47,039 nt of DNA, taken from a virus. Positions 17,705 through 24,634 of the stretch are shown here, piece by piece (position 1 is the first letter of the stretch; the number at the start of each line of letters is the position of its first letter). The notes beneath the pieces are model-generated. The model saw nothing but the letters and a program-made list of their open reading frames with translations, made no database searches and had not been told where the DNA came from. The stretch covers positions 1 through 47,039 of the IMG/VR virus record IMGVR_UViG_3300046538_000167. One strand, written 5' to 3'. Made by a program: the position numbers and the translations under genes.

Positions 17705-18317
17705 TGGATGGCTTGACGAACTGAATGGTTAGGCTTGCATCAGCGCCATCGCCACCATCTGCAAGGGTGTCGAGGCTGTAGGCCTGACGCTCGAGCAGGA
17801 TCAGCGTCTTCAGCGTCTCGCTCAGCTCTTTCAGCGTCTTGCTTCTCGATGGAAGCGCCGCAATCTTGCCAGTCAGCGAAAGCATGTCTGCCATCGCATC
17901 ACCATCCTCGTAATCGCCTTCCTTCAGGTGCTGGATCAATTCCTTGATCGTGCCATGCTCATCCGTGAGCGACTCAAGCTCATCCAGCAGCTTGTTGGCG
18001 ATACGGCGGGAGCGACTGATGTCTGTACGGTGACCAAGCCGAACGCTCACAATTGCCTGTGCGTTTACTTCGATGACGCTCCGATCTGTTACGGCACGGT
18101 CGGCTGTAACAGATTCTGTAACAAGCTGCCTTGTAACAAGGTCTTCAGCCTTGGCCTTGATCTTGGCTGCAAGGTCCTGAGTCCATCCCAGCTTCTTGGC
18201 ACGGCGAGCAATCGCCATGTGATTCGAGCCAGGGCAAGCCGCTGCAATCTCCCTGAGCGAAAGCACACCAGCCCGGTAGAGCTGCTCGATGCGCTCCCAG
18301 TCAGGTTGGTCGGTCAT
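17694..18317 (-). CDS. terS: Terminase small subunit
   Basis: This is the DNA-recognition partner of TerL. The 207-residue protein starts with a homeodomain-like HTH (about 5-45: WERIEQLYRAGVLSLREIAAACPGSNHMAIARRAKKLGW), followed by a helical oligomerisation region and a short C-terminal tail (LTIQFVKPSNGN) that would contact TerL. It overlaps terL. Confidence 0.82.
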   Translation of the reverse strand: MTDQPDWERIEQLYRAGVLSLREIAAACPGSNHMAIARRAKKLGWTQDLAAKIKAKAEDLVTRQLVTESVTADRAVTDRSVIEVNAQAIVSVRLGHRTDISRSRRIANKLLDELESLTDEHGTIKELIQHLKEGDYEDGDAMADMLSLTGKIAALPSRSKTLKELSETLKTLILLERQAYSLDTLADGGDGADASLTIQFVKPSNGN

Positions 18318-18332
18318 GCTGTATTCCTTCTG

Positions 18333-18515
18333 TTACTCGACGCCGATCAGCTTTTGCTCATCGGCCACTTCAAACTCGCCCTCTATGAACTGCGGCTTGC
18401 AGAACTCTGGAGGCTCTTCGCCGCACGCACGGTACTGCGCAGCGAGCTGTTCATTGGCACAGGTCTGCATGTGTTCCTGCTGAGACTTGTAAACATCATG
18501 GGATATCGAACCCAT
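18333..18515 (-). CDS. Small Cys-containing protein upstream of terS, unrecognised
   Basis: The 60-residue polar protein has four Cys (in TCANEQL, RACGEE, EFCKPQ) and is otherwise Glu/Gln-rich. Its ATG overlaps the upstream stop (TAATG), which supports a real coupled gene. The spacing of cysteines is not a standard zinc finger. Confidence 0.5.
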   Translation of the reverse strand: MGSISHDVYKSQQEHMQTCANEQLAAQYRACGEEPPEFCKPQFIEGEFEVADEQKLIGVE

Positions 18516-18673
18516 TACTCCACCTCTCTGTAGCGCGTGACTTGCTTGGCCTGAGCCCGGATGACGTCTTTATCGACCTCAAGGCCAGTCATGTAGGCGA
18601 ATGCGTAGACAGCGTGAACGTAGGCGCGGAACCACCATGGGAGGTATGCGCGGACGTTGATCTGGCGAGGCAT
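18515..18673 (-). CDS. 52-residue aromatic-rich protein, unrecognised
   Basis: The frame begins MPRQINVRAYLPWWFRAYVH and ends TRYREVE. The N-terminal half is rich in Trp, Tyr and Phe and may be an amphipathic or membrane-surface helix; the C-terminal half is charged. It is coupled to the next gene through TAATG and lies between the holin candidates and the terminase. Confidence 0.55.
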   Translation of the reverse strand: MPRQINVRAYLPWWFRAYVHAVYAFAYMTGLEVDKDVIRAQAKQVTRYREVE

Positions 18674-18734
18674 GGCATTCACCGACGTGCATTAAGTGCT
18701 GGTATTGCAGGTGTTTAGCGGCGAGACGCGCAGT

Positions 18735-18938
18735 TTATTGCGCAGGCTCTTGCTTGATGATGCGGCCGAGGATGACTGCAGCACCGAGGAAAGCGTTCAC
18801 AGTGGAGAACACGCCGGGCGATACAACGCCTTGCAGCGCTGGCCAGTAAGTGGCGGCAGCGTTCAATGCGACCAGGATCGCGGCGATCTGCACGCTGTAC
18901 AGCTTCCAGAGCTGAGTCCATTGGGGAATGAGGTTCAT
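18735..18938 (-). CDS. Putative holin or antiholin (DUF7940-like)
   Basis: The 67 residues begin MNLIPQWTQLWKLYSVQIAAILVALNAAATYWPAL, followed by a second hydrophobic stretch (STVNAFLGAAVILGRIIKQ) and a polar end. Two short membrane helices, small size and location at the start of the late operon next to another membrane protein fit a holin/antiholin. The similarity to DUF7940 phage holins is from memory of the family. Confidence 0.65.
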   Translation of the reverse strand: MNLIPQWTQLWKLYSVQIAAILVALNAAATYWPALQGVVSPGVFSTVNAFLGAAVILGRIIKQEPAQ

Positions 18939-18950
18939 GTCGCGCTCCGG

Positions 18951-19367
18951 TTACTGAGGATTGATGGTGCTGCGGATGATGTTCTTCTTCAGGTCCGTCA
19001 GTTCCGTGGCAAGCTCTGCCAGATCCTTGTCCTTGCGTCTCTCAGCCCACTTGAACCACGCACGGACCAATACCCATGCAGGGAGGCCGCAGACGAAGAT
19101 GATGCCGCCAATGGCAATCAGGCCAATGTCGTCATGTGCCCATCCGCCAAGATCGAACCAGCGCACTACGAAGGCGCCGCCGCAGATGCTGGAAACGGTG
19201 GTGCTGATCATTGCAACTACGAACTCACGGACGGTTTTGGGCAGCGTCATTGCCATAACGACAATAGCGGCCAGCACAGCGACGAACCCAAAGGCGCCGA
19301 GCTTGTAAAGCGCGATGCCACCCAAAGCGGTAAACGGTCCGGGTTCTGACATGGCTTGCGATCTCAT
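18951..19367 (-). CDS. Putative holin, three membrane helices
   Basis: From the ATG preceded by GAGG the product is 138 residues with three hydrophobic segments (about 15-37, 43-65 and 75-100) and a charged, Lys/Glu-rich cytoplasmic tail: a class I holin topology. With the neighbouring 67-residue protein it would form the pore/timer pair for the distal endolysin. A longer upstream frame (51 more codons) runs through a terminator and is rejected. Confidence 0.6.
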   Translation of the reverse strand: MRSQAMSEPGPFTALGGIALYKLGAFGFVAVLAAIVVMAMTLPKTVREFVVAMISTTVSSICGGAFVVRWFDLGGWAHDDIGLIAIGGIIFVCGLPAWVLVRAWFKWAERRKDKDLAELATELTDLKKNIIRSTINPQ

Positions 19368-19398
19368 AGGCGCCTCGTTGGTCTCGGCGTTGGGGAAT

Positions 19399-19422
19399 AA
19401 AAAAGGCGCCACAGTGGGCGCC
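19399..19422 (-). terminator. Intrinsic terminator before the holin genes
   Basis: Minus-strand GGCGCC-CACTGT-GGCGCC is followed by TTTTTT. The CACTGT loop is the same as in the upstream terminator at 19651-19677, so both may be recognised or have arisen together. It lies between the first small late gene and the holins. Confidence 0.8.
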
Positions 19423-19455
19423 AATACCGCTGGGGAGCGGAGTGCGGGAAATAAA

Positions 19456-19620
19456 TTAGTGAACGGTGTTGGTGTTCTGGATGCTCTGAGCCAGCAGGTC
19501 AGACGCAGCCTTGGCAAATGTATCTGCGAGCTTGGTCATGCCGCTTTCCTTGCACTGCGATGCCGTGGCCGCGAGACATTGAGCAATCTCGATCAGCTTG
19601 GTGTCAACAGTGACGGTCAT
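19456..19620 (-). CDS. Small first gene of the late operon, unrecognised
   Basis: The 54 residues begin MTVTVDTKLIEIAQCLAATA and end QNTNTVH; it is helical with two Cys (15 and 23) and no membrane segment. GAGG lies 5-8 bases upstream. It is flanked by two intrinsic terminators, so it would be the first gene expressed once Q lets polymerase past tR'. Confidence 0.5.
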   Translation of the reverse strand: MTVTVDTKLIEIAQCLAATASQCKESGMTKLADTFAKAASDLLAQSIQNTNTVH

Positions 19621-19650
19621 GGCCTACCTCACTCATAAAAGTCACCTGAA

Positions 19651-19677
19651 TAAAAAAGCCCCGCACAGTGGCGAGGC
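19651..19677 (-). terminator. Terminator tR' downstream of the late promoter
   Basis: Minus-strand GCCTCGC-CACTGT-GCGGGGC (one G-T pair) is followed by TTTTTTA. It lies about 100 bases after the candidate late promoter and before any late gene, exactly where lambda has tR'. Q antitermination should act here. Confidence 0.75.
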
Positions 19678-19754
19678 CTACCGAACGATTTGTGCTTCTG
19701 CGAGAGGCTGTTCGGATTTCAATGTTTCGAAGCGGTAAAACCGCATCTTTGGGC

Positions 19755-19783
19755 AATGTGCCAGAAAATTGTTAACACGTCAA
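19755..19783 (-). promoter_or_regulatory. Candidate late promoter pR'
   Basis: The minus strand has TTGACG (complement of 19778-19783), a 17-base spacer and CACATT as a weak -10. It lies just downstream of Q and upstream of tR'. Position is the main support; the -10 is poor and the exact promoter may be shifted. The remaining bases of 19678-19796 show no open frame. Confidence 0.45.
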
Positions 19784-19796
19784 CATGATTGACCTA

Positions 19797-20153
19797 TCAG
19801 GCTACAGCCGCCATATCCATTCCCGCGTCAACATACGCCTGCCCGGCCAGAATGATCTCGCGCACCTTGAGCCGTGGCATGTCGTCCTGCATCTTGCCGA
19901 TCCTGCTCATGGTCAGCTTGTGCCGGTAGTAGAGCGTGATGATCTCGGCCATCTGAGGACGGCAGCGGCGCATGGTGCCGATGATCCGATCCACGGCCAG
20001 CGCCTCGTCGTCGCAGATGTCGGCCAGCGGCTCTGAGTGCTGAGCCACGTTGTCGCGCATCAGGGCGTACATGGGTGATGTGCAGCGCGGTACACCCACT
20101 GATTGCCATGACCATAACCCCCATTGCGTCAGAAGTTCTTCAGCGTCTCTCAT
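19797..20153 (-). CDS. Q: Antitermination protein Q-like
   Basis: The 118 residues resemble the phage antitermination Q family (Phage_antitermQ): WGLWSWQSVGVPRCTSPMYALM near the N-terminus and EIITLYYRHKLTMSRIGK-type helix-turn-helix around 70-95. In this class Q binds near the late promoter and makes RNA polymerase ignore terminators. The ATG overlaps the metallophosphoesterase stop (ATGA). It is the last gene of the right early operon, directly before pR'. Confidence 0.8.
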   Translation of the reverse strand: MRDAEELLTQWGLWSWQSVGVPRCTSPMYALMRDNVAQHSEPLADICDDEALAVDRIIGTMRRCRPQMAEIITLYYRHKLTMSRIGKMQDDMPRLKVREIILAGQAYVDAGMDMAAVA

Positions 20154-21289
20154 GCTGCCACCTCTTTCAACATGGACGGGTGAACGGTGTGGCGCGCGAC
20201 TTCGCCATGCTCGCGATGCAGGACGATCGCCTTCATGTTCTGGCGAGATCTCCAGCCGCCGGCCGTGGCGTAGCTGTCGTTCGGGGCCAGGGTGTTGAAC
20301 GACTCGACGGTGCAGCCCGGGTATTCCTTCTTGCTCTCGTGGTGGATGTGCCCAGTCCACCAGTAGCGATGCAGGGTTTCGCCCCAATCCTTGGCTCTAT
20401 CGGTGGCCATGACGCCGGGCAGCTTCTCTGCCTTGCTGGTGTGGCCATGGTGCATGCCGATCAGGTTCTTGCCCCAGCGGTAGTAGCTGAAGACGCTCGG
20501 CGAGGTTTCGACGGTGACGCGTGGCTCCTTGGCATAGAGATGGGCGAACAGGCGACTCAGCCAGACGGCGCCGGTTTCGTCGTGGTTACCGATCACATGC
20601 ACGACGTGGACGAACTTGTGCTTGGCCAGCGCTGACTCCACGCACTGCCGCATGGCCATGATCAGGATGTCGACCATCTTGGCGTATCGGCTGTCTGCGT
20701 CGAGGTGGTGGCCACTGCGCGGGGTAATGGCTGCCATTGAGTCGTAATGCGCCGCGTCCCCGAGGTTGACGATGATCGCCGTCTCGGTTGGCGGTGCCGA
20801 CTCAACCAACGAAGCCATGGCCGCGCAGTGCGTGCGCTCGGCAATGCTCAGATCCCAGTCAGCCCCGCACTCCTCGGCCCAGATGTACTCGCCGAAGTGC
20901 GGATCACCAATTGGGTAGGCGGTCATCAGGTCGGGCAGGTACGTGCCAGCGAATGGGCGAGGCACGATCTGCGGCAAGTCCTTCACCGCCGCCTCACAGG
21001 AGGCCTGAATAAGGGCCTCCAGCGCTTCGGTGTCGGTGTTGGTCTTCACCCAAGAAAGCAGCGGCTCAGCCTCGCCGCGGCGCATGAGCTGCGACGTGCC
21101 CTTAATCTTTAGGAACGGTGGAAGCTTGGTTTCGATGTGCATCTCGGGGAGGTGACCCCTCAGTGCCATTTTCTCCATCTGGCGCTGCAGGGTTCGCTCG
21201 TTGAGCCCGAAGTGGGTCGCACATTGGGGCCAGCTCATGGTCTTGCGCGCTTCGATAAGCTGCTCGTCGGTTACTTTGCGCTGGGCCAT
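20150..21289 (-). CDS. Metallophosphoesterase with N-terminal HTH
   Basis: The 379 residues include an N-terminal HTH-like segment (about 10-45, SWPQCATHFGLNERTLQRQMEKM) that may bind DNA. The rest shows all calcineurin-like metal motifs: D129-P-H131, GD177-178, GNHD 234-237, MHHGH 279-283 and GHIHH 313-317. The enzyme should be a dinuclear metal phosphodiesterase or nuclease; the substrate is unknown. In lambda the nin region has a protein phosphatase (NinI), so the position is analogous. It is coupled to both neighbours. Confidence 0.82.
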   Translation of the reverse strand: MAQRKVTDEQLIEARKTMSWPQCATHFGLNERTLQRQMEKMALRGHLPEMHIETKLPPFLKIKGTSQLMRRGEAEPLLSWVKTNTDTEALEALIQASCEAAVKDLPQIVPRPFAGTYLPDLMTAYPIGDPHFGEYIWAEECGADWDLSIAERTHCAAMASLVESAPPTETAIIVNLGDAAHYDSMAAITPRSGHHLDADSRYAKMVDILIMAMRQCVESALAKHKFVHVVHVIGNHDETGAVWLSRLFAHLYAKEPRVTVETSPSVFSYYRWGKNLIGMHHGHTSKAEKLPGVMATDRAKDWGETLHRYWWTGHIHHESKKEYPGCTVESFNTLAPNDSYATAGGWRSRQNMKAIVLHREHGEVARHTVHPSMLKEVAA

Positions 21290-21564
21290 TATTGAGCCCC
21301 CGCCAGTGCTTCAGCTTTCAGGGCCGCATAAGCCACGCAGTCCTCGGCCGAATCGGCGTGGTAGGCCGGGTTCTGCCACTGGCGCACGTCTTTCAGGATC
21401 TGGAGTAGCAGCCACCCTTCAGCCTCAGTCAGCGACTGGCCAGTGATGGTGTTGAACGCGCTCACAGTGGTTGCCATGCTGCGCTCGCCTTCTGGCTTGT
21501 CGTACTGCTTGCCGCGTTCCAGCATGAGAGCCTGGGCCTTGCCGAGAAATTCGTGCGCTTTCAT
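21289..21564 (-). CDS. DUF6378-like phage protein
   Basis: The 91 residues match from memory the DUF6378 pattern: RGKQYDKPEGERSMATTVSAFNTITG, then LTEAEGWLLLQILKDVRQWQNPAYHADSAEDCVAYAALKAEAL. It is a small helical protein common in phage early regions and its biochemical role is unknown. Its stop shares bases with the next ATG (TAATG). Confidence 0.7.
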   Translation of the reverse strand: MKAHEFLGKAQALMLERGKQYDKPEGERSMATTVSAFNTITGQSLTEAEGWLLLQILKDVRQWQNPAYHADSAEDCVAYAALKAEALAGAQ

Positions 21565-21770
21565 GCTGCTACTCCCCGTGTCGATTCAAGATGTGTGACA
21601 CATGCGGCCTTGGCTTGGGCCAGATCGGTGCCGGAACTGAGGATCTTCGAGGCCGGCGCCGGAGTGCGCGCGACGTACACAAACCCTTCCTGCATCGAAT
21701 ACTTGCTGACCAGATAGCCCTCGTCAGACGAGATGCATCGCTTGCTTTTGCCTACTGGTGTCCAGTTCAT
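21561..21770 (-). CDS. Small protein of the nin-type region, unrecognised
   Basis: The 69 residues contain a beta-type first half (RCISSDEGYLVSKYSMQEGFVYVARTP) and a helical second half (DLAQAKAACVTHLES). It resembles small domains that fold like a beta-meander plus helix. ATGA overlaps on both sides support expression. No function can be assigned. Confidence 0.6.
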   Translation of the reverse strand: MNWTPVGKSKRCISSDEGYLVSKYSMQEGFVYVARTPAPASKILSSGTDLAQAKAACVTHLESTRGVAA

Positions 21771-22018
21771 GGCTGGCGCTCCTCGATGCTTGTGGCGTGG
21801 GCGATCAGGTGTGCACGAAGCTCTTCTTTCGTCAGCCCGTGCGGCAACTCGTAGAACGGACCTTTCAGGGCCTCCCTCATGCGATCGAGGTCGAAGCTGA
21901 CGACGCGCTCGCTATTGCCCCGGCGAATCTCCAGACAGTTGATGAAGTTGCCTTCTAGGAAGAACCAGGTAAGGAAGATGAGCGTGCAGATGGTGCAGGT
22001 GATGGCGAGCCAGTTCAT
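21767..22018 (-). CDS. Single-helix membrane protein, unrecognised
   Basis: From the ATG overlapping the upstream stop (ATGA) the product is 83 residues: one N-terminal membrane helix (MNWLAITCTICTLIFLTWFF) and a charged cytoplasmic domain with a PHGLTKEELRAHLIAHA helix. It is adjacent to a lipoprotein gene, which suggests a small envelope-directed module in the early operon. Confidence 0.55.
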   Translation of the reverse strand: MNWLAITCTICTLIFLTWFFLEGNFINCLEIRRGNSERVVSFDLDRMREALKGPFYELPHGLTKEELRAHLIAHATSIEERQP

Positions 22019-22269
22019 GGCCTTACCTCTGGCGACGTGAGCATCCAGTCCGGCAGGCATGACAAGCCTCCGCGCGGGTCATTAGTCATCCAACAAGTCA
22101 CACTGCGGGAATCATCGTGATAAGCGCGGACTCCGTAGATTGGGTTTTCAAGCCGTACCTGAATTGCTTTTTGCGCCTTACAGTCATCCATTGAGCCGTT
22201 AGGGCATGCCTGTTCTTCGCATCCAGCGAGAGCGAGGGCCGAAAAAATCAGCGCCGTGCATATCTTCAT
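22015..22269 (-). CDS. Small lipoprotein, unrecognised
   Basis: The 84 residues begin with a clear lipoprotein signal: MKICTALIFSALALAGC with lipobox L14-A15-G16-C17. The mature part has several Cys (EEQACPNG, DDCKA, VTCW, LSCLP) that could form disulphides in the periplasm. An early-operon lipoprotein is unusual; superinfection exclusion is one possibility (inference). Confidence 0.6.
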   Translation of the reverse strand: MKICTALIFSALALAGCEEQACPNGSMDDCKAQKAIQVRLENPIYGVRAYHDDSRSVTCWMTNDPRGGLSCLPDWMLTSPEVRP

Positions 22270-22556
22270 GACTTCACCTTCAGGCCGGCGGCTTCGATTG
22301 CGGCCCTTATAGGCTCGGCTTCAAAAGACTCACAAAGACCATCCATGTATGACTCTGGCAATTGGATTGAAAGCGACGCTCGCGATCTATCCCAGCCCTT
22401 CCGGTAAGACCACCAGCACGCCTGTGTCAGGCTGTTCCGATAAATCGCAGCTCCGTCATCAAGCACACACGGGCTTAGCGAAAGATCTGGAAGTTGCTGA
22501 CCAGATCCCACGCACTCATCAACCATCTCCTTTTCAAACTCTTCGCGCATATTCAT
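22266..22556 (-). CDS. MREEFE-family phage protein, copy 1
   Basis: The 96 residues start MNMREEFEKEM and include a central W..YRKGWDRSRASLSIQLPES pattern and a C-terminal IRAAIEAAGLKVKS. It is a paralogue of the product of 24362-24634 (same start, central RASL-I-LPE motif and C-terminus). The architecture is seen in many phage early proteins of unknown function. The ATG is inside an ATGA overlap with the upstream small gene. Confidence 0.6.
   Translation of the reverse strand: MNMREEFEKEMVDECVGSGQQLPDLSLSPCVLDDGAAIYRNSLTQACWWSYRKGWDRSRASLSIQLPESYMDGLCESFEAEPIRAAIEAAGLKVKS
22273..22298. repeat. 26-bp direct repeat, copy 1 (3' ends of the paralogues)
   Basis: Identical to 24369-24394. Each copy encodes the C-terminal AAIEAAGLKVK of its gene. 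The two copies are about 2.1 kb apart in the same orientation and could recombine, deleting the ninB/ninG block. Confidence 0.9.
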
Positions 22557-22663
22557 TTCGCACCCCGCGCAATCCGATCCCGGCGAATCAACCGGCGGCA
22601 ACCTTCAAGCAGCCCGCCGGCGAGAACCAACATGCAGATGATGTAGAGGACGACGAGATTCAT
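22553..22663 (-). CDS. 36-residue membrane peptide, unrecognised
   Basis: The frame is MNLVVLYIICMLVLAGGLLEG followed by an Arg-rich tail (CRRLIRRDRIARGAK). One membrane helix with a strongly positive C-terminus puts the tail in the cytoplasm. ATGA overlaps both with ninG upstream and with the MREEFE gene downstream, strong evidence that this very short gene is real. Confidence 0.6.
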   Translation of the reverse strand: MNLVVLYIICMLVLAGGLLEGCRRLIRRDRIARGAK

Positions 22664-23241
22664 GCTGCTCTCCTGAGTTCGCGGGTCTTTGCGCGGTATT
22701 CGGCGGTGATGGCCTTGAGGTCTTCGATCGTGTAGCGCTTGGCCTCATGAGGGCCTTCCAGCCACTCAACCAGCTCGGCGCCGATGCGCTTCACCAGCTC
22801 GATGCGGTACTCAACGATTGCCCCAGACTTCCCCATGTTGCAGTTGCGGTTGCATTGCAAGTGGACGTTCAGCGGCTCAAAGCGCAGCTCTGGACAAGCC
22901 TTGACGGTGCGGTAGTGGCCGGCGGCGTACTGGACGTTTGCGGTCGTGCCACATGAGATGCATGGCTTCCCAGCGTCTCTGGCGCGTATCCAGGCGTTAA
23001 ACGCGATCTGGCAGTCATGCATGTACCGGGCTTTAGGCTTAACGCGCTCCTTGGCCGCTCTCAGCTCCTTGCGGCCAACTTCGGCAAGGGCCTTGCGAGC
23101 CTTCTCCTGATTCACAGCCTTCATCGCCAGACCGCAGCGAGGACTGCATACATTCTGCCCTGTGCGGAAAGGGACAAATGATTCGCAGCACGCCGGGTTC
23201 TGGCACTTCTTGGGTTTGCGGGGTTTCGAGGGGAGGCTCAC
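22660..23241 (-). CDS. ninG: NinG-like recombination protein
   Basis: This is a homologue of lambda NinG/Rap, a junction endonuclease for recombination. The 193 residues contain an N-terminal Cys cluster (CQNPACCESFVPFRTGQNVCSPRC), a charged helical stretch, and the typical core KPCISCGTTANVQYAAGHYRTVKACPELRFEPLNVHLQCNRNCN with metal-binding Cys and His. It is two genes downstream of ninB, as in lambdoid nin regions. Confidence 0.88.
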   Translation of the reverse strand: MSLPSKPRKPKKCQNPACCESFVPFRTGQNVCSPRCGLAMKAVNQEKARKALAEVGRKELRAAKERVKPKARYMHDCQIAFNAWIRARDAGKPCISCGTTANVQYAAGHYRTVKACPELRFEPLNVHLQCNRNCNMGKSGAIVEYRIELVKRIGAELVEWLEGPHEAKRYTIEDLKAITAEYRAKTRELRRAA

Positions 23242-23468
23242 TCAACCACCTCCCGCGACTTCTGCTGCTCGGGCTGGAAATCGCCGCGAAGCGGCATAAG
23301 GTGTTTTTCTTGAGTGCACTCAAGCTTTTCTCCGTCACGCCACGCCCAGAGATCGCCATGAATGTTTGAAAACGAAAACATCAGTTCGACCGTCGTTCCA
23401 ATCAGCTCCGGACGGCGACCGGTTGTTCCGATGATCAGTGCCAGATCGCCCGGCTTGAACTGGCTCAT
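23238..23468 (-). CDS. Small SH3-like protein, unrecognised
   Basis: The 76 residues (MSQFKPGDLALIIG...) look like a short beta-barrel of the KOW/SH3 type: FKPGDLALIIG, ELIGTTVELMF, GDLWAWRDGEKLEC, HLMPL. It lies between ninB and ninG with ATGA overlaps on both sides. The function is unknown. Confidence 0.6.
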   Translation of the reverse strand: MSQFKPGDLALIIGTTGRRPELIGTTVELMFSFSNIHGDLWAWRDGEKLECTQEKHLMPLRGDFQPEQQKSREVVE

Positions 23469-23929
23469 GCTGCCTCCCACTGTTCCGGCATCTGCCCTTT
23501 CGGCTCGCTCCAGACAACGCCTTTGTCGGCGCCGAACGCATACATGCACTCGATCACGTCGCCCAGTTCGGCAACGGTCATGCGCTTGGTGCTTTCGCCC
23601 AACATGACCACGCCGCCGTTGATGCCTTGAGCCATGCGGATCTCTTGGCGCGCCGCAGCAGTCATCAGCGACTTCCAGTCCTCGCTGTCGAGCTTCTGCA
23701 TCACACCGTTGACCGGCCAATCAACTTGGCGGGAAATGTCGCCCAGCATTGCCCAGAGCTTGGCGTTCTGTTCCAGGGTGCGACGGGACTTCACAGGGCG
23801 GACGATGATCTCGACTGCACTGGAGACGGACAGCTCGGCGGCGAACTGGAACGCGAGACGGAACACGTCGCGGATTCGATTGGCGCCGGCCGACCAGAAG
23901 TGACGGGGCTTATGGATGATGTTGGTCAT
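23465..23929 (-). CDS. ninB: NinB-like recombination mediator
   Basis: NinB (Orf) helps recombinases load on SSB-coated single strands. The 154-residue product contains the family pattern VRPVKSRRTLEQNAKLWAMLGDISRQVDWPVNG, then EDWKSLMTAAARQE and STKRMTVAELGDVIECMYAFGADKGVVWSEP. The start was chosen at the ATGA overlap with the upstream gene. Confidence 0.88.
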   Translation of the reverse strand: MTNIIHKPRHFWSAGANRIRDVFRLAFQFAAELSVSSAVEIIVRPVKSRRTLEQNAKLWAMLGDISRQVDWPVNGVMQKLDSEDWKSLMTAAARQEIRMAQGINGGVVMLGESTKRMTVAELGDVIECMYAFGADKGVVWSEPKGQMPEQWEAA

Positions 23930-24150
23930 TTGGCACCACCTTCCGAGCCTTCTATCTCGCACTTTTCAGTCGGATCAGTGGCAGGTTGAGCACCACCATC
24001 CACGAACACGATTGAGTTGTCGGTCATGCGGACAAATATCGCAGTCTCACCAACCAGTTCGGCGAGTGCTGACATGTACTTGGCCACACGCTCGAGCGGC
24101 ATTCCGGAGAAGCCGATCCCACTCAGCTCAAAGCTCAGTTCTGCGCTCAT
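23926..24150 (-). CDS. Small acidic protein upstream of ninB, unrecognised
   Basis: The 74 residues are moderately acidic with a central AIFVRMTDNSIVFVDGG beta pair and a disordered C-terminal tail (PATDPTEKCEIEGSEGGAK). Coupled by ATGA to ninB and by four bases to the TraR-like gene. No family recognised. Confidence 0.55.
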   Translation of the reverse strand: MSAELSFELSGIGFSGMPLERVAKYMSALAELVGETAIFVRMTDNSIVFVDGGAQPATDPTEKCEIEGSEGGAK

Positions 24151-24365
24151 GCTCTTCGCACTCCCTGCTTAACCAGCGCCGCCCGCTCAGCACACCCCAC
24201 GCACAACCGAACCCCCGGAATAGCCAGACGACGGCCTTCAGGGATCTCCTCAGAGCACTCCTCGCACTCTTTGGCGCTGATGCCGGTGTAACGGGGGATA
24301 TGGGCCACGCCGAGTTCTACGGTCTTGTCGATCAGTTCAAGAGCGTCATCTGCTAGATCGCTCAT
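24147..24365 (-). CDS. TraR/DksA-type zinc-finger protein
   Basis: The 72 residues contain the C4 zinc finger C34-x2-C37 ... C55-x2-C58 with IPEGRRLAIPGVRLCVGCA typical of TraR/DksA, after a short helical N-terminus. Family knowledge: phage and plasmid TraR-like proteins bind the RNA polymerase secondary channel and act without ppGpp. It may shift host transcription during the early phase (inference). Confidence 0.82.
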   Translation of the reverse strand: MSDLADDALELIDKTVELGVAHIPRYTGISAKECEECSEEIPEGRRLAIPGVRLCVGCAERAALVKQGVRRA

Positions 24366-24634
24366 GGTTTCACCTTCAGGCCGGCGGCTTCGATGGCGGC
24401 GCGCACATCATCCGGATCTAAAACCCATTCACGATCCGATTCCGGATGCGCATAAACGCCAATTGTTTCCGGCAACTCAATCACCAGTGATGCTCGGGAG
24501 GCTTGCCAGCCCAGCCAGTAGCGCTGGACATGCTGGTTCCGGTAATCCCCTGAGTTGTATTTTTCATGTGGTGGATCGCCTTCAACAACGCTCCGATGCC
24601 ACGCCTCGAACTCTTCACGCATTTTGTCGGTCAT
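24362..24634 (-). CDS. MREEFE-family phage protein, copy 2
   Basis: The 90 residues begin MTDKMREEFEAWHRS, contain RYWLGWQASRASLVIELPE, and end VRAAIEAAGLKVKP. Paralogue of 22266-22556, with a 26-bp identical 3' segment. It overlaps the P-like gene and the TraR-like gene by ATGA. Confidence 0.6.
   Translation of the reverse strand: MTDKMREEFEAWHRSVVEGDPPHEKYNSGDYRNQHVQRYWLGWQASRASLVIELPETIGVYAHPESDREWVLDPDDVRAAIEAAGLKVKP
24369..24394. repeat. 26-bp direct repeat, copy 2
   Basis: Identical to 22273-22298 and in the same frame relative to the gene that carries it. Confidence 0.9.
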
